From Francisellaceae bacterium UBA6186 (lineage in GTDB: Bacteria; Pseudomonadota; Gammaproteobacteria; UBA6186; Azoamicaceae), in contig DITK01000052.1 in the NCBI GenBank assembly GCA_002422785.1, positions 1-39,720 of the forward strand: 39,720 nt of DNA, in the 5' to 3' direction. The notes beneath the pieces were generated by a model that worked only from the letters and a program-made list of their open reading frames with translations, had not been told where the DNA came from and did not search any database. This document shows positions 25,203 through 34,691 of the stretch, one piece after another. A program made the translations under genes and the position numbers. How positions within the stretch are numbered: position 1 is the stretch's first letter; each line of letters opens with the position of its first letter.

Positions 25203-25680
25203 CTTTATACGGAGACTCAAACCCTAATTGATGCATTAAAATAATTTCCATATTTTCCATAATATCGGCTTCTTGTTCATTTTCGTGATCATAACCTAAC
25301 AAATGTAAAATTCCATGCACCACCATATGAGCCCAATGCGACAATAATTCTTTATTTTGTTTTTTAGCTTCGTATTCTACAACTGCAGCACAAATCACAA
25401 TATCTCCCAAAACATTGTATTCTAACCCATCTTCAACGGATTCAACAAGATATCCAGAAAAAGATAACACATTAGTTGATCCTTTTTTATGACGATAACG
25501 ATAATTGAGATCAATAATTTCTTCTTGATCTACTATTCTAATAGTAAGCTCTAAATTATCTAAGTGTTTTGCAGTAATGTTGTTATTAGAAAAAACCACC
25601 CCAACCCATTCTTTAAATTGAGAAGGATGGGGTAAAGTTTTAGTATTAGTTGCAATCTGTAACTCTAATTCAATAGTCAT
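25192..25680 (-). CDS. ybeY: Endoribonuclease / rRNA maturation factor YbeY
   Basis: YbeY is a zinc-dependent RNase needed for 16S rRNA 3' maturation and ribosome quality control. The zinc-binding signature HGILHLLGYDHE gives the three histidine ligands, and the family strand RHKKGSTNVLSF precedes it. The 162-residue length is normal. Its ATG overlaps the ybeZ stop by 4 bp, so translation is coupled. In E. coli the partner genes corC and lnt follow ybeY; here the run ends against pepA. Confidence 0.95.
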   Translation of the reverse strand: MTIELELQIATNTKTLPHPSQFKEWVGVVFSNNNITAKHLDNLELTIRIVDQEEIIDLNYRYRHKKGSTNVLSFSGYLVESVEDGLEYNVLGDIVICAAVVEYEAKKQNKELLSHWAHMVVHGILHLLGYDHENEQEADIMENMEIILMHQLGFESPYKDRG

Positions 25681-26642
25681 TGTATCTCTTTAGTTGTAAC
25701 ATTAGAGCAATTAGAATATGCATTGATAATTTCTTTAACTAATGGGTGACGCACTACATCTTTGGATTGAAAATATGTTATGCTAATATTGTCAATATTT
25801 TGTAACAAATCTATGGCATGTTGCAAGCCAGATGATTTTATTCTTGGTAAATCAATCTGGGTAACATCTCCAGTGATAACAGCCTTAGAATTAAATCCTA
25901 ACCTGGTTAAAAACATTTTCATTTGATCAACAGTTGCATTTTGCCCTTCATCTAAAATAATAAATGCATCGTTTAATGTTCTACCACGCATATATGCCAG
26001 TGGTACAATTTCTATTATCTGTTGTTGCAAATATTTTTCAACTTTCCCAAAACCTAATAATTCGTTCAAAGAATCATATAATGGTTGTAAATATGGATTA
26101 ATTTTTTGTGCCAAATCTCCTGGTAAAAACCCTAATTGTTCGCCAGCTTCAACTACTGGACGTACTAGAACTATCTTCTTAAAATTATGCTGTTGTAACC
26201 CAAGCACCCCACAGGCTACCGCTAAAAAAGTTTTACCGGTACCCGCAGGTCCAACACCAAAATTAACATCATTATGTAAAATATTTTGCATATATTGCTG
26301 CTGGTTATTATTATATAATTTCAACATACCATGAGTTTTAGCAGTATTATTGTCTGTTTTTTGCATAATATTTTGTATATTCAAATGAACCTTAGCTTTA
26401 GTAAGATATTCTTGTTGTAAATTCTGCGTTTCTAAATATAAATCTTTCAATAAATCTATTACTAGATTTGGTATGTCTCCTGTACCAATTACTTCAAATA
26501 AATTACCATGATTAATAATTTCTACTTTTAAACATTGTTCTATATAACGAATATTTTCATCATATTGACCACACAAACTAAATAACCGTTTATTATTAAA
26601 TGGTTTAAGGGCTATCTTGTGATAATTAACCTGTTTTTTCAA
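25677..26642 (-). CDS. ybeZ: PhoH-like ATPase YbeZ
   Basis: A PhoH-family ATPase that acts with YbeY in RNA metabolism. The Walker A motif is GPAGTGKT near residue 133, and the Walker B region is FIILDEGQNA followed by ITGDVTQIDLP. Length is 321. The frame begins at a TTG (26642) with no clear Shine-Dalgarno site; no better start precedes the conserved region. It lies between miaB (64 bp upstream) and ybeY (4-bp overlap), the standard gammaproteobacterial order. Confidence 0.94.
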   Translation of the reverse strand: MKKQVNYHKIALKPFNNKRLFSLCGQYDENIRYIEQCLKVEIINHGNLFEVIGTGDIPNLVIDLLKDLYLETQNLQQEYLTKAKVHLNIQNIMQKTDNNTAKTHGMLKLYNNNQQQYMQNILHNDVNFGVGPAGTGKTFLAVACGVLGLQQHNFKKIVLVRPVVEAGEQLGFLPGDLAQKINPYLQPLYDSLNELLGFGKVEKYLQQQIIEIVPLAYMRGRTLNDAFIILDEGQNATVDQMKMFLTRLGFNSKAVITGDVTQIDLPRIKSSGLQHAIDLLQNIDNISITYFQSKDVVRHPLVKEIINAYSNCSNVTTKEIQ

Positions 26643-26706
26643 TTTTGTAACCGTATTACCATATAATATTAATATAATACAAATTAAAAAATTAACTTTA
26701 ATTATT

Positions 26707-28053
26707 TCAAGCTAATACAAGTGATTCCTGAATAGTCCCACGCAAACTATTTGGTAAGCTTTCTATAATTTTAACGTCAACCAATTTACCAACTAAATTT
26801 TTTTCCCCAACAAATGTAGCTAATCTATTATTTTCTGTACGAGCACATAATAGCTTAGGATCTTTAGTGGAAACATTAGCCACTACTACTTTTTGTATAG
26901 TGTTAATCATAGAATTACCAATAGATAAAGTATTCTGTAAAATAATTTCTTGAATAATATTTAAACGCTGTTTTTTTATATCTAATGAAACATCGTCTAT
27001 ATAATTTGCAGCCGGAGTACCAGGCCGCTTACTATAGATAAAACTATATGAATTATCAAAACCTATAGCAGCTATTATGTTCAAAGTAGCATTAAAGTCT
27101 TTATCAGTTTCGCCAGGAAAACCAACAATAAAGTCTGAAGAAACAGAAATATTTGGTCTAATAGCTTTTAATTTGTTAATTTTTTCTTGATACTCTAATG
27201 CACTATATCCTCGTTTCATTTTATTTAAAATAATATCCGATCCGCTCTGAATCGGTAAATGCAAATGATTAGCTAATTTAGGAATAAATTTAAATGCTGC
27301 AATTAAATTATCTGTAAATTCTTTGGGATGAGATGTCATAAACCTAAGCCGCTCAATCCCATCAATTTCAGCAATATATTGTAATAATATTGCTAAATCC
27401 ACCACTTCTCCATTGGATTTGTAGCTTTTATACGCATTAACATTTTGTCCCAACAATGTTAATTCTTTCACGCCGTTTTCTGCAAGATGGCATGCCTCTA
27501 TGAGCACATCTTCAAATTTACGACTTACTTCATAACCCCTAGTATACGGTACAATACAAAAGCTACAGTATTTATTACATCCTTCCATAATAGATAAATA
27601 CGCACAAGGACCATCAACTTTTGGTTCTGGTAAATTATCAAATTTTTCAATTGCATCCCATGAAATATCAATTTGAGATTTACGAGATTGCATAGCAACA
27701 TTAATTAATTGTGGTAATTTATGTAATGTTTGAGGACCGAATATAACATCAACGTATGGTGCCCTTTTTAGAATATTAGCCCCCTCTTGGCTTGCCACAC
27801 ACCCACCTACTCCAATTATTACTTCTGGACGCTTTTGCTTTAACATTCTCCACCTGCCTAAATCAGAAAAAACTTTTTCTTCCGCTTTTTCACGAATTGA
27901 ACAAGTATTTAATAGCAACAAATCTGCCTCTTCTGGAATATCTGTTGTTGTCGTTCCATAGATCTTAAATAATAAATCTAATAAACGGGATGAATCATAT
28001 TGGTTCATCTGACAACCTATAGTCTTAATATAAACGGTTTTTAATTTGTTCAT
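26707..28053 (-). CDS. miaB: tRNA-2-methylthio-N6-isopentenyladenosine synthase
   Basis: MiaB is a radical-SAM enzyme that adds a methylthio group to i6A37 of tRNAs reading UNN codons. The N-terminal UPF0004 domain holds three cluster cysteines (TIGCQMNQYDS, LLNTCSIREKAE, GVGGCVAS). The radical-SAM cluster is CNKYCSFCIVPYTRG, and a TRAM domain ends the protein. I choose the ATG at 28053 (448 residues, MNKLKTVYIKTIGC); a TTG at 28065 would add four residues. No Shine-Dalgarno is visible, and the start lies inside the end of the PAP2 gene by 29 bp, so translation is probably coupled. Confidence 0.95.
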   Translation of the reverse strand: MNKLKTVYIKTIGCQMNQYDSSRLLDLLFKIYGTTTTDIPEEADLLLLNTCSIREKAEEKVFSDLGRWRMLKQKRPEVIIGVGGCVASQEGANILKRAPYVDVIFGPQTLHKLPQLINVAMQSRKSQIDISWDAIEKFDNLPEPKVDGPCAYLSIMEGCNKYCSFCIVPYTRGYEVSRKFEDVLIEACHLAENGVKELTLLGQNVNAYKSYKSNGEVVDLAILLQYIAEIDGIERLRFMTSHPKEFTDNLIAAFKFIPKLANHLHLPIQSGSDIILNKMKRGYSALEYQEKINKLKAIRPNISVSSDFIVGFPGETDKDFNATLNIIAAIGFDNSYSFIYSKRPGTPAANYIDDVSLDIKKQRLNIIQEIILQNTLSIGNSMINTIQKVVVANVSTKDPKLLCARTENNRLATFVGEKNLVGKLVDVKIIESLPNSLRGTIQESLVLA

Positions 28054-28762
28054 AACTATTTGCAAACCACATACTTAAATTAAAATATACCCAACCTAAC
28101 AATAAAGAAAAAACCGTATCGCTTAACCAATGAGCACCTGTTATCATTCTAGATAAAATCAATAATAAACCAATTAATAAAGAAATAATTTTTATAGCCT
28201 TGGATGCATACACATTCACAAATAACAACCAATACATCAATACTAATGCGTGACCCGCCGGAAAACTATTATTAGAATAATCTTTAATATTTATATTATT
28301 TAGCCTATCCGACAATCGTATGCTCTGGGCAAAAATTATACTTGGTGAATCACGATGCATATGTAATATTTTATTAAATATTACAATATTTAATAATAAT
28401 ACCACCTGAAAAGATATCCAACAATATACCACCAACCATACTCTTTTTTTGGTATTATTAAAATTTTTATTGTTAGCAATTGATTGATGCATCATTAATA
28501 TTGACAATATATTTATACCAAGCATAACGATAACATTAATCCAACTTTCATTCTTGTGAGACAACAGCCCCCAAAAATATTGACTAAATCGATTATTTAA
28601 TAAATTTTTGTTTAATAACAAAAAATATTCTGCATCAATAACATTAAAAATATTTTGATAGAACCAACATATAGCTACTAAAGATATTAATAACAAAATA
28701 GATTTAATAAATGATAACTTGTATTCCATAAGATTTTTCTTGTTTTGGCTAAGAGTCGCCAT
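28025..28762 (-). CDS. PAP2-family membrane phosphatase
   Basis: A 245-residue membrane protein with about six hydrophobic segments and the three phosphatase motifs of the PAP2 superfamily: K-x-LHMHRDSPS for K-x6-RP, FPAGH for PSGH, and SRMITGAHWLSD for SRx5Hx3D. Such enzymes remove phosphate from lipids such as undecaprenyl pyrophosphate, phosphatidate or lipid A at the outer face of the inner membrane; the substrate here cannot be told. The ATG at 28762 gives a long N-terminus; Met12 at 28729 is an alternative. Its 3' end overlaps miaB, an unusual operon partner. Confidence 0.88.
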   Translation of the reverse strand: MATLSQNKKNLMEYKLSFIKSILLLISLVAICWFYQNIFNVIDAEYFLLLNKNLLNNRFSQYFWGLLSHKNESWINVIVMLGINILSILMMHQSIANNKNFNNTKKRVWLVVYCWISFQVVLLLNIVIFNKILHMHRDSPSIIFAQSIRLSDRLNNINIKDYSNNSFPAGHALVLMYWLLFVNVYASKAIKIISLLIGLLLILSRMITGAHWLSDTVFSLLLGWVYFNLSMWFANSYEQIKNRLY

Positions 28763-28880
28763 GTTCTGACCTAGTAATTATGATCCCTATTTTAACAGAA
28801 CACTAGTGTATTTCAACACAAAAATTGATAAAATATCACACATCAAGATTTTTATAAAATATCCAATATAGGAAAAAATA

Positions 28881-29855
28881 ATGATAACAGTATTTGTTAT
28901 AGGTGCCACTGGTTATATTGGTAGTGCTTTTTCGGAAAGGTTATTAAAATTAGGGTGCGAGGTGATTGGATCCGCAAGAACAGATGAAGCCATAGCTAAA
29001 TTAATTAAAGTTGGTATTAAGCCTGTTTTAGGAAGTTTCGAACAACCAGAAAGCTGGATTGCAGCGAGCCAACAAGCAGATGTTATTATTTATGCTGCTT
29101 ATAATTATAATGACTCAAGTAATGCAAGAAAAGAATTAGATAGTCAACAAAGCCACTTGACAAAAATCTTACAAACAATCGAAGGAACTAATAAAACATT
29201 TGTACTAATAAGTGGAGGCGGGGTTATATGGGATTCCAAAGATATAGTTTATGAAGAAACAACCCCACTTCCTGAAACTGAAGATCTAAATACCAGAGCT
29301 CGCAGAGCTCTGGAACAAGAAGTACTTAAAACTGCAACAAGCGGTGTAAAAAGCATTGTTCTTCGTCCGCCTATCGTTTATGGTCGTGGCGGAAGCTTGC
29401 TGATCCCTCGTTTCTTACTTGATTATGCCATTAATAACCGAGAGTCTTTTTATATTGAAAATTGTCAGAATAATAAATGGTCTACTGTCCACATAGATGA
29501 TCTTACCGATTTACTGCTGTTAGCCCTAAATAGGGCATCGGCAGGCTCGCTATACTATGCATCTGCCGTATCAGGTGTAACTACTATACAAATCGCCGAA
29601 GCAATTAGCTTTGCCGCAGGTTTAAATGGTCAAACTAAGGCTATAAGTTTGATTGAAGCACGAAATTTAAGTTATGCACCAGGAAAAAACTTTGAACATT
29701 GGGCCGATTGGTGGGCCATAAGTAATCAGTGTTCTGGAAAAAAGGCTAAAAGAGAATTAAACTGGCACCCTCAAAAAATATCGTTGCTTGTGGATATTAA
29801 ACATGGCTCTTATAAAATACATCCCACCAAAAATACTCCCAGATTGCAATTATAA
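28881..29855 (+). CDS. Atypical SDR / NAD-dependent epimerase-like protein
   Basis: The Rossmann nucleotide-binding motif GATGYIGS is at residues 8-15, followed by the NADP-type SAR turn. An LRPPIVYGRGG segment and a VHIDDLTDLLLLAL segment match extended SDR epimerases and nucleoside-sugar or aldehyde reductases. The usual YxxxK catalytic pair is not evident, which places it with atypical SDRs (SGGGVIWDS lies where the active site would be). Length is 324. GGAAA precedes the ATG. It reads as slightly less AT-rich than its neighbours, hinting at later acquisition (not measured). comF follows 11 bp downstream. Confidence 0.82.
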   Translation: MITVFVIGATGYIGSAFSERLLKLGCEVIGSARTDEAIAKLIKVGIKPVLGSFEQPESWIAASQQADVIIYAAYNYNDSSNARKELDSQQSHLTKILQTIEGTNKTFVLISGGGVIWDSKDIVYEETTPLPETEDLNTRARRALEQEVLKTATSGVKSIVLRPPIVYGRGGSLLIPRFLLDYAINNRESFYIENCQNNKWSTVHIDDLTDLLLLALNRASAGSLYYASAVSGVTTIQIAEAISFAAGLNGQTKAISLIEARNLSYAPGKNFEHWADWWAISNQCSGKKAKRELNWHPQKISLLVDIKHGSYKIHPTKNTPRLQL

Positions 29856-29866
29856 GGTATACCTCT

Positions 29867-30556
29867 ATGCTAATTTCTCATGTGTTGCAATTAAATAATT
29901 GCTTTGTTTGCCAAATAGATCAAGCTACCGCATTTGGAGTGTGTGATTTTTGTCATAGTATATTACCCTGGATCACCAATATTAAATATAAATGTGAAAG
30001 ATGCCAAAAAGAATTGGCAGCACGAGAAAATTTCATTTGCTGTAATTGCCAAGAAAATATCTATTTTAATAAACTTTTTACTATTTTTTCTTATCAACAA
30101 CCAATCAAAAAATTTCTGTTAGATTTAAAATTCAACAAAAAACTAGCATATGCTGATTTATTAGGGAAAATATTATACCAATTTGTTATAACAAATTGGT
30201 ATAAATATCAAACTTTACCAGAAATTTTGATCCCAGTACCACTACATGCGAAAAGATTGAGAACTAGAGGCTTTAATCAAGCATTGGAATTAAGTAGAGG
30301 CGTTGCAAAAAAAATAACTATCAACACTACAGCTTGCATTAGAATAAAAAATACTGTCAAACAAACCAGTTTACTAAAATCAAATCGTAATATTAATATT
30401 AAACATGCTTTTAAAGCTGAAAAATTACCCCATCAACATATTGCAATATTAGACGATGTGGTCACCACCGGTAGTACCATAGATAATTTATGTAAAGCTA
30501 TTAAACTTCATAATCCTAATATAAATATAGATGTATGGTGCATTGCTAGGGCTTAA
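29867..30556 (+). CDS. comF: ComF family phosphoribosyltransferase-like protein
   Basis: ComF/GntX proteins take part in uptake of transforming DNA or its use as a carbon source. The N-terminus has four-cysteine zinc ribbons (CFVCQ, CDFCH, CERCQ, CCNCQ) between residues 12 and 60. The C-terminus has the phosphoribosyltransferase fold with PVPLHAKRLRTRGFNQA and the PRPP loop ILDDVVTTGST. Length is 229. AAGG lies ahead of the ATG within the small palindrome AGGTATACCT. It probably shares a transcript with the SDR gene. With the type IV pilin near the window's right end, natural competence is possible, though no other com or pil gene is seen. Confidence 0.9.
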   Translation: MLISHVLQLNNCFVCQIDQATAFGVCDFCHSILPWITNIKYKCERCQKELAARENFICCNCQENIYFNKLFTIFSYQQPIKKFLLDLKFNKKLAYADLLGKILYQFVITNWYKYQTLPEILIPVPLHAKRLRTRGFNQALELSRGVAKKITINTTACIRIKNTVKQTSLLKSNRNINIKHAFKAEKLPHQHIAILDDVVTTGSTIDNLCKAIKLHNPNINIDVWCIARA

Positions 30557-30567
30557 CGCAAAACTGT

Positions 30568-31992
30568 TTAGGTGGCACCATCATATAATACATTATTGAT
30601 AGCTTTAATTTTATATTTAGATCGACCATAAAAAACTATAAAATTAATAACTGCTGACATGCTAACTAATTGCCAACTAGATATATCGGTTGGGTAATAT
30701 GCTTTTACTATTAAAATATAAATCGGCAATACACCAAATATGGCAACATTAATTACATTTGTTAGCATAATAAATTTCATATCACCAAAAGATGTTAAAA
30801 TAGCGGATCTGATCCATACAAACCCATCTAATGTAAAATATAACAATACCCATAAACAATTATTATTAACTTTATCTAAAAGATTAAAAATTTGTTGATT
30901 ATCAATCGATGACAATACTTCTTCAGCAAAAAAAAGATCGATAATCATATTAGGATGAATTGACAATAAAAATAATAGCCCAACACAAAATACCATATGT
31001 ACATAATTTGCAGAGGATAAATTTTTAGCAATTAGATGATAACGTTTGGCACCAATAAAATTGGCAGAGATGGCCATCACGCCTTTTTGTAATCCTTCGG
31101 AAAAAAAGGCAAATAAAATAAATAAACTTTGTCCTAAGCTAAACAAGGTAACTTGTTCATTACCAACAGCTGCCAACATATTGGCAACTAATGCCCAAGC
31201 AGAAATTTCTAATATATGTGATAAAGAATTAGGTAATCCTAAATTTACTACATCTTTAAATATATTAAAATTAAATTTCCATAAATTAGATCCAAACTTT
31301 ACCCGATTATTTTTAGCAAGAAATACCATTACCAAAATAACAACTTGAATAATTTGAGCAACGGCTGTGGAAATAGCTGCACCTTGTGGGCCTAATCTAG
31401 GAAAAACCCAAAAGCCAAACACCAACACTAATGATAATAGTAAATTAACAATATTGGCTATTATAACCGCCACCGTTACTACCAAGCCTTTTCCTTGGCC
31501 AATAAAAAATGACCCTACTGCTGCCGACAGCCCAAAAAATGGACAAGATAACATCGAAATAAAATAATATTTAGTGCCCAATTCTTGGTAAATAGTTGGC
31601 ACTAAATACTTACCACCCCAAAATGCTAAAGGTATACATAGCGCAAAACTAAAGATACACAACCACATGGCTTGCCAAACTGGCTCACCTAATCTATCAA
31701 ATTTACCGGCACCATTTAATCTTCCGACTAAAACTTCGACTATGGCAGTAATACCAATTAAACCATAATCAAATACATAACAAACCAGCCCTACTGTGGC
31801 AACCGTATTCATCGCCTCGTGCGAAAATCTGGCTAAAATTAATCTATCTATAAATAACATTAAATACCCAGATAAGTAAGATATCATTAATGGGTAAGAA
31901 ACGTGTAAAACCTCTCTTATACTGCCCTCCGGGTAGCGAGTTAATGTGCCCGTGCCGGTAGTTTGGGAAAGATCTGATTCCGTTGATGACAT
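30568..31992 (-). CDS. MATE family efflux transporter
   Basis: A 474-residue membrane protein with about 12 hydrophobic segments in two related halves, and MatE-type features (SYPLMISYLSGYLMLFIDRL near residue 33 and the AxxTxxxQ-like region repeated near 205). MATE proteins export cationic drugs or metabolites using sodium or proton gradients; the substrate is unknown. It is convergent with comF, 11 bp apart, and divergent from the small unknown gene at 32257 across 264 bp. No strong Shine-Dalgarno is seen; TAGG lies about 11 bases upstream. Confidence 0.9.
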   Translation of the reverse strand: MSSTESDLSQTTGTGTLTRYPEGSIREVLHVSYPLMISYLSGYLMLFIDRLILARFSHEAMNTVATVGLVCYVFDYGLIGITAIVEVLVGRLNGAGKFDRLGEPVWQAMWLCIFSFALCIPLAFWGGKYLVPTIYQELGTKYYFISMLSCPFFGLSAAVGSFFIGQGKGLVVTVAVIIANIVNLLLSLVLVFGFWVFPRLGPQGAAISTAVAQIIQVVILVMVFLAKNNRVKFGSNLWKFNFNIFKDVVNLGLPNSLSHILEISAWALVANMLAAVGNEQVTLFSLGQSLFILFAFFSEGLQKGVMAISANFIGAKRYHLIAKNLSSANYVHMVFCVGLLFLLSIHPNMIIDLFFAEEVLSSIDNQQIFNLLDKVNNNCLWVLLYFTLDGFVWIRSAILTSFGDMKFIMLTNVINVAIFGVLPIYILIVKAYYPTDISSWQLVSMSAVINFIVFYGRSKYKIKAINNVLYDGAT

Positions 31993-32256
31993 ATAAATAT
32001 TAACCTACGTTTATTCTTATGTTATGAATGCTGTAAACTCTATATTTGTTGTTTTATATATTTATTATAAGCGTATTAAGCAAATAAATTAAGTTGATTG
32101 TCTCAAAAAAAATAGCATAAGTAAATATAGTAAATCAAGATATTGTTGATGGTGCACTTATATTTTGAAGATTTTAATATGCTAAGTTTAATTAATAAAT
32201 AGAAAATTATTAACTCTTAGTTTTTTTCATTAGGTAAAATATTTAGAGAAAATATA

Positions 32257-32772
32257 ATGTCATCAGAAGCAGAAAAACCAGATTCCAAGTCACCACCTAC
32301 TTCAGAACCTAATCTGTTGACATTAATTTATAATGTTGTTAGAGATTTGGTAAAACCTAAACAAAGTACGGTCAGAGATCTAGAAGAATTAAAAAAAACA
32401 TATAGCGAACAAAATGTGATACGTGGTACTACCACCCAACAATCGCCAACTACTAAAGAACTAACAGGGGCAGAGATTGTAAAAAAATTAGAAACTATTA
32501 GGAATAATAACAAACAAAAACAAAGAGGCACAAATATTAAGAATAATGATGATGATATAGATAAAAAATTAATTTGCACTCAATCCACACAGCAATTAAT
32601 AAAAGATTGGGAAAAACTCAACCCAGAACCAGAAAAGAAAGTTGAAGGACCTGGCGGAAATATATTGAAGGCTCTTCAAAAGATTAAAAATAATCCGGAT
32701 CTTAAAACAACAATCTCTAACAAATACATACAAGAGTTAAAGGAAAAACAAAAAAAGAAGAGTAAGCCGTAA
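32257..32772 (+). CDS. Small lysine-rich protein of unknown function
   Basis: I do not recognise this 171-residue protein. It is highly charged and polar, with no signal peptide or membrane span. Residues 71-88 and 133-150 are an internal repeat of the form G-x-x-I-[VL]-K-x-L-x-x-I-[RK]-N-N-x3-K. The C-terminus is very basic (KEKQKKKSKP). AGAG lies 9 bases before the ATG. Its setting between divergent MATE and convergent rimI gives no functional hint. The composition resembles secreted effectors or nucleic-acid-binding tails in host-associated bacteria, but that is a weak resemblance. Confidence 0.75.
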   Translation: MSSEAEKPDSKSPPTSEPNLLTLIYNVVRDLVKPKQSTVRDLEELKKTYSEQNVIRGTTTQQSPTTKELTGAEIVKKLETIRNNNKQKQRGTNIKNNDDDIDKKLICTQSTQQLIKDWEKLNPEPEKKVEGPGGNILKALQKIKNNPDLKTTISNKYIQELKEKQKKKSKP

Positions 32773-32892
32773 CTTGCTTTAGTTTTTGGATATTAGCAGC
32801 CGATACTCTAGTCACTGGAGTTATAATCTTTAATATTGTGCTAATAACCATAAAACAGCCAACCATTTTAAATAACAAAAATCAGAGTAAAA

Positions 32893-33408
32893 TTAAACCT
32901 GCAACATAAACGTAAGCGCATCCTGCTTAACACCATTAACATTATAATAATTTTTCCTGACCCCAACCTGGGTAAAATTAAACTTACTATATAAACTAAT
33001 CGCAGCTTGGTTGTAGCTGTTAACTTCTAAAAAAATTTTAAATTTATTAGTATGTATTAGATCATGCTGCAAATCATGAACTGCAGATGTACATATATTT
33101 ATTAAATAACCGAGCAATTCTCCGCCAATTCCCATGCGGTGCCAACTTGCATCCACCCCTAAATTAAGAATATGCGCCTCTTGAATTGAACCATATATCG
33201 CAATAATACCAAATCCTATTACCGACACAGCATTAGATCTAGTATCATGACCGACTGCCACAACAGCATCATAAATATTTAAACAACTATTAAATAATTT
33301 TTGATCCCAAGGATCTACTGCAACTTCACGCTCTATTTTGGCTACAATATCTAGATCTTGCACCAGCATGCGTCTAATTAAGACATTTGGGCTAATTGTT
33401 GCTTGCAT
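32893..33408 (-). CDS. rimI: Ribosomal protein S18-alanine N-acetyltransferase
   Basis: A GNAT acetyltransferase that modifies the N-terminus of ribosomal protein S18. The acetyl-CoA loop reads RMGIGGELL (Q/R-x-x-G-x-G/A), preceded by the strand AHILNLGVDASWH and followed by LEVNSYNQAAISLYSKFNF, the RimI-type C-terminal signature. Length is 171, slightly long for the family because of an insert near 115-130 (HDLQHDLIHTNKF). Its ATG lies 31 bp inside the 3' end of holD, the same pairing as in E. coli, and it is the last gene of the mla-murA-pssA run. Confidence 0.93.
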   Translation of the reverse strand: MQATISPNVLIRRMLVQDLDIVAKIEREVAVDPWDQKLFNSCLNIYDAVVAVGHDTRSNAVSVIGFGIIAIYGSIQEAHILNLGVDASWHRMGIGGELLGYLINICTSAVHDLQHDLIHTNKFKIFLEVNSYNQAAISLYSKFNFTQVGVRKNYYNVNGVKQDALTFMLQV

Positions 33409-33860
33409 GACAATAAATCTTGATGAGCTTGACGTTTGGCTGCTAAATTTTCCAACAAATATTCTGGACTAAAAGTACTGAACACTACAATATTTTCTAA
33501 ACTCAATAAATTCATATCTAAAAAATCTGGTTCCCCAAAAATCAAAATGGACTTGGGATTAAAAAACAACAGTTTTTTTGTTAATAAATTTTGTGATTTT
33601 TGACTATGGCTATTATAAGGCATAGTCGCTATTAACAATTGATAAGACTCTAATTCTAGTACCGCTAGCATTTTATGATATAAATTTTTTATTGCTATAT
33701 ATTTTAGATCATTTACAGATAAATGATCCCTAATTGGCAACACCGCAATACATAACGGATTAAAATATACCTCAACAAAATCAAATGGCTGCATAGTTTG
33801 CTTAGCTACCCACCCCTGCATATCACAAAATTGCATTAGTGAATAATCTATGGCTGTCAT
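33378..33860 (-). CDS. holD: Probable DNA polymerase III psi subunit (HolD-like)
   Basis: Psi links the clamp loader to SSB through chi. The 160-residue protein has the C-terminal pattern TFSPEYLLENLAAKRQAHQDL, close to the form seen in psi and UDG-fold proteins (SP-x-x-L-x-x-N/P-x-x-K-R-x-x-W-x-D-L, with His for Trp). Its position directly before and overlapping rimI matches holD-rimI in gammaproteobacteria. Overall similarity is low, as is usual for HolD, so the call leans on context. The ATG is 1 bp after the pssA stop. Confidence 0.62.
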   Translation of the reverse strand: MTAIDYSLMQFCDMQGWVAKQTMQPFDFVEVYFNPLCIAVLPIRDHLSVNDLKYIAIKNLYHKMLAVLELESYQLLIATMPYNSHSQKSQNLLTKKLLFFNPKSILIFGEPDFLDMNLLSLENIVVFSTFSPEYLLENLAAKRQAHQDLLSCKQQLAQMS

Positions 33861-33861
33861 A

Positions 33862-34686
33862 TTATTTTTTAATCGCAGAAATTTTAGCCTGCAGCTGATT
33901 ATGTTCTTTATTCGCTGTATTTATGCCTTTATTTCTATTTTTAAAAAATAATATAACCCCAGATAATGCATACAAAAAGAATATACTAAATAAAACCCCA
34001 GATGGATTCCATGCAATCAAAGAATACATAAATACTACTAAAAAAATAGAAATAAACGGAACATTGTTTTTCAGGTCAATTTCTTTAAAGCTATAATACT
34101 GCAAATTACTAACCATTAATAATGACAACGAGATAATAACTGCCGCTGCTATTTGGCTAATTATTTTACCTTCGATACCAAAATCTGTTGCCACCCACAC
34201 CATGCCAGCCACAACAGCTGCTGCCGAGGTACAAGGTAATCCAATAAAAAATTTCTTATCAGCATCGTCTGATAAATTAAACCTAGCTAAACGTAAACCA
34301 GTAGCTGCCACATACATAAAAGCTATCAACCAGCCAATCTTACCTAAATACTGTAACCCCAAATTATAAATTACTAACGCAGGGGTCATGCCAAAACAAA
34401 CCATATCAGATAAACTATCGTATTGTGCCCCAAAAGCACTTTGGGTACCGGTTAACCTTGCAACCCTACCATCTAAACTATCCATAATAACCGCTATAAA
34501 TAACGCAATAGCCGCCGGTTCAAAATTAGTTTTCATCGCAGCCACAATGGCATAGAATCCAGCAAATAACCCAGCTGTTGTTATTAAATTAGGAACTAAA
34601 TAAACTCCACGTTTTTTGGAGTTATGTTCTAATAAATTATCAGCATTAATATCATCTGATTTTTGATTTGGAATTGTATTTAGCAT
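33862..34686 (-). CDS. pssA: CDP-diacylglycerol-serine O-phosphatidyltransferase
   Basis: An integral-membrane enzyme that makes phosphatidylserine, the precursor of phosphatidylethanolamine. It has the full CDP-alcohol phosphotransferase motif D72-G-x2-A-R77-x8-G86-x3-D90-x3-D94 and about seven hydrophobic segments. Length is 274. It belongs to the membrane type found in Bacillus and many proteobacteria, not the phospholipase-D-like PssA of E. coli. The gene lies 5 bp after murA and 1 bp before holD, so phospholipid synthesis is co-transcribed with the Mla phospholipid transport genes. No psd gene is in the window. Confidence 0.93.
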   Translation of the reverse strand: MLNTIPNQKSDDINADNLLEHNSKKRGVYLVPNLITTAGLFAGFYAIVAAMKTNFEPAAIALFIAVIMDSLDGRVARLTGTQSAFGAQYDSLSDMVCFGMTPALVIYNLGLQYLGKIGWLIAFMYVAATGLRLARFNLSDDADKKFFIGLPCTSAAAVVAGMVWVATDFGIEGKIISQIAAAVIISLSLLMVSNLQYYSFKEIDLKNNVPFISIFLVVFMYSLIAWNPSGVLFSIFFLYALSGVILFFKNRNKGINTANKEHNQLQAKISAIKK

Positions 34687-34691
34687 AATAT

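Noticed and set aside
31993..32256. 264-bp gap between the MATE gene and the small lysine-rich gene
   Set aside because: I found no RNA gene, convincing short frame or clear promoter; only AT-rich DNA with possible weak -10-like sequences.
32791..32844. Hairpin ACTCTAG/CTGGAGT with outer ATTAGCA/TGCTAAT arms between the small unknown gene and rimI
   Set aside because: The inner stem is 7 bp with a G-T pair and no T run follows; the outer arms are asymmetric. It may form a weak terminator but is not strong enough to list.
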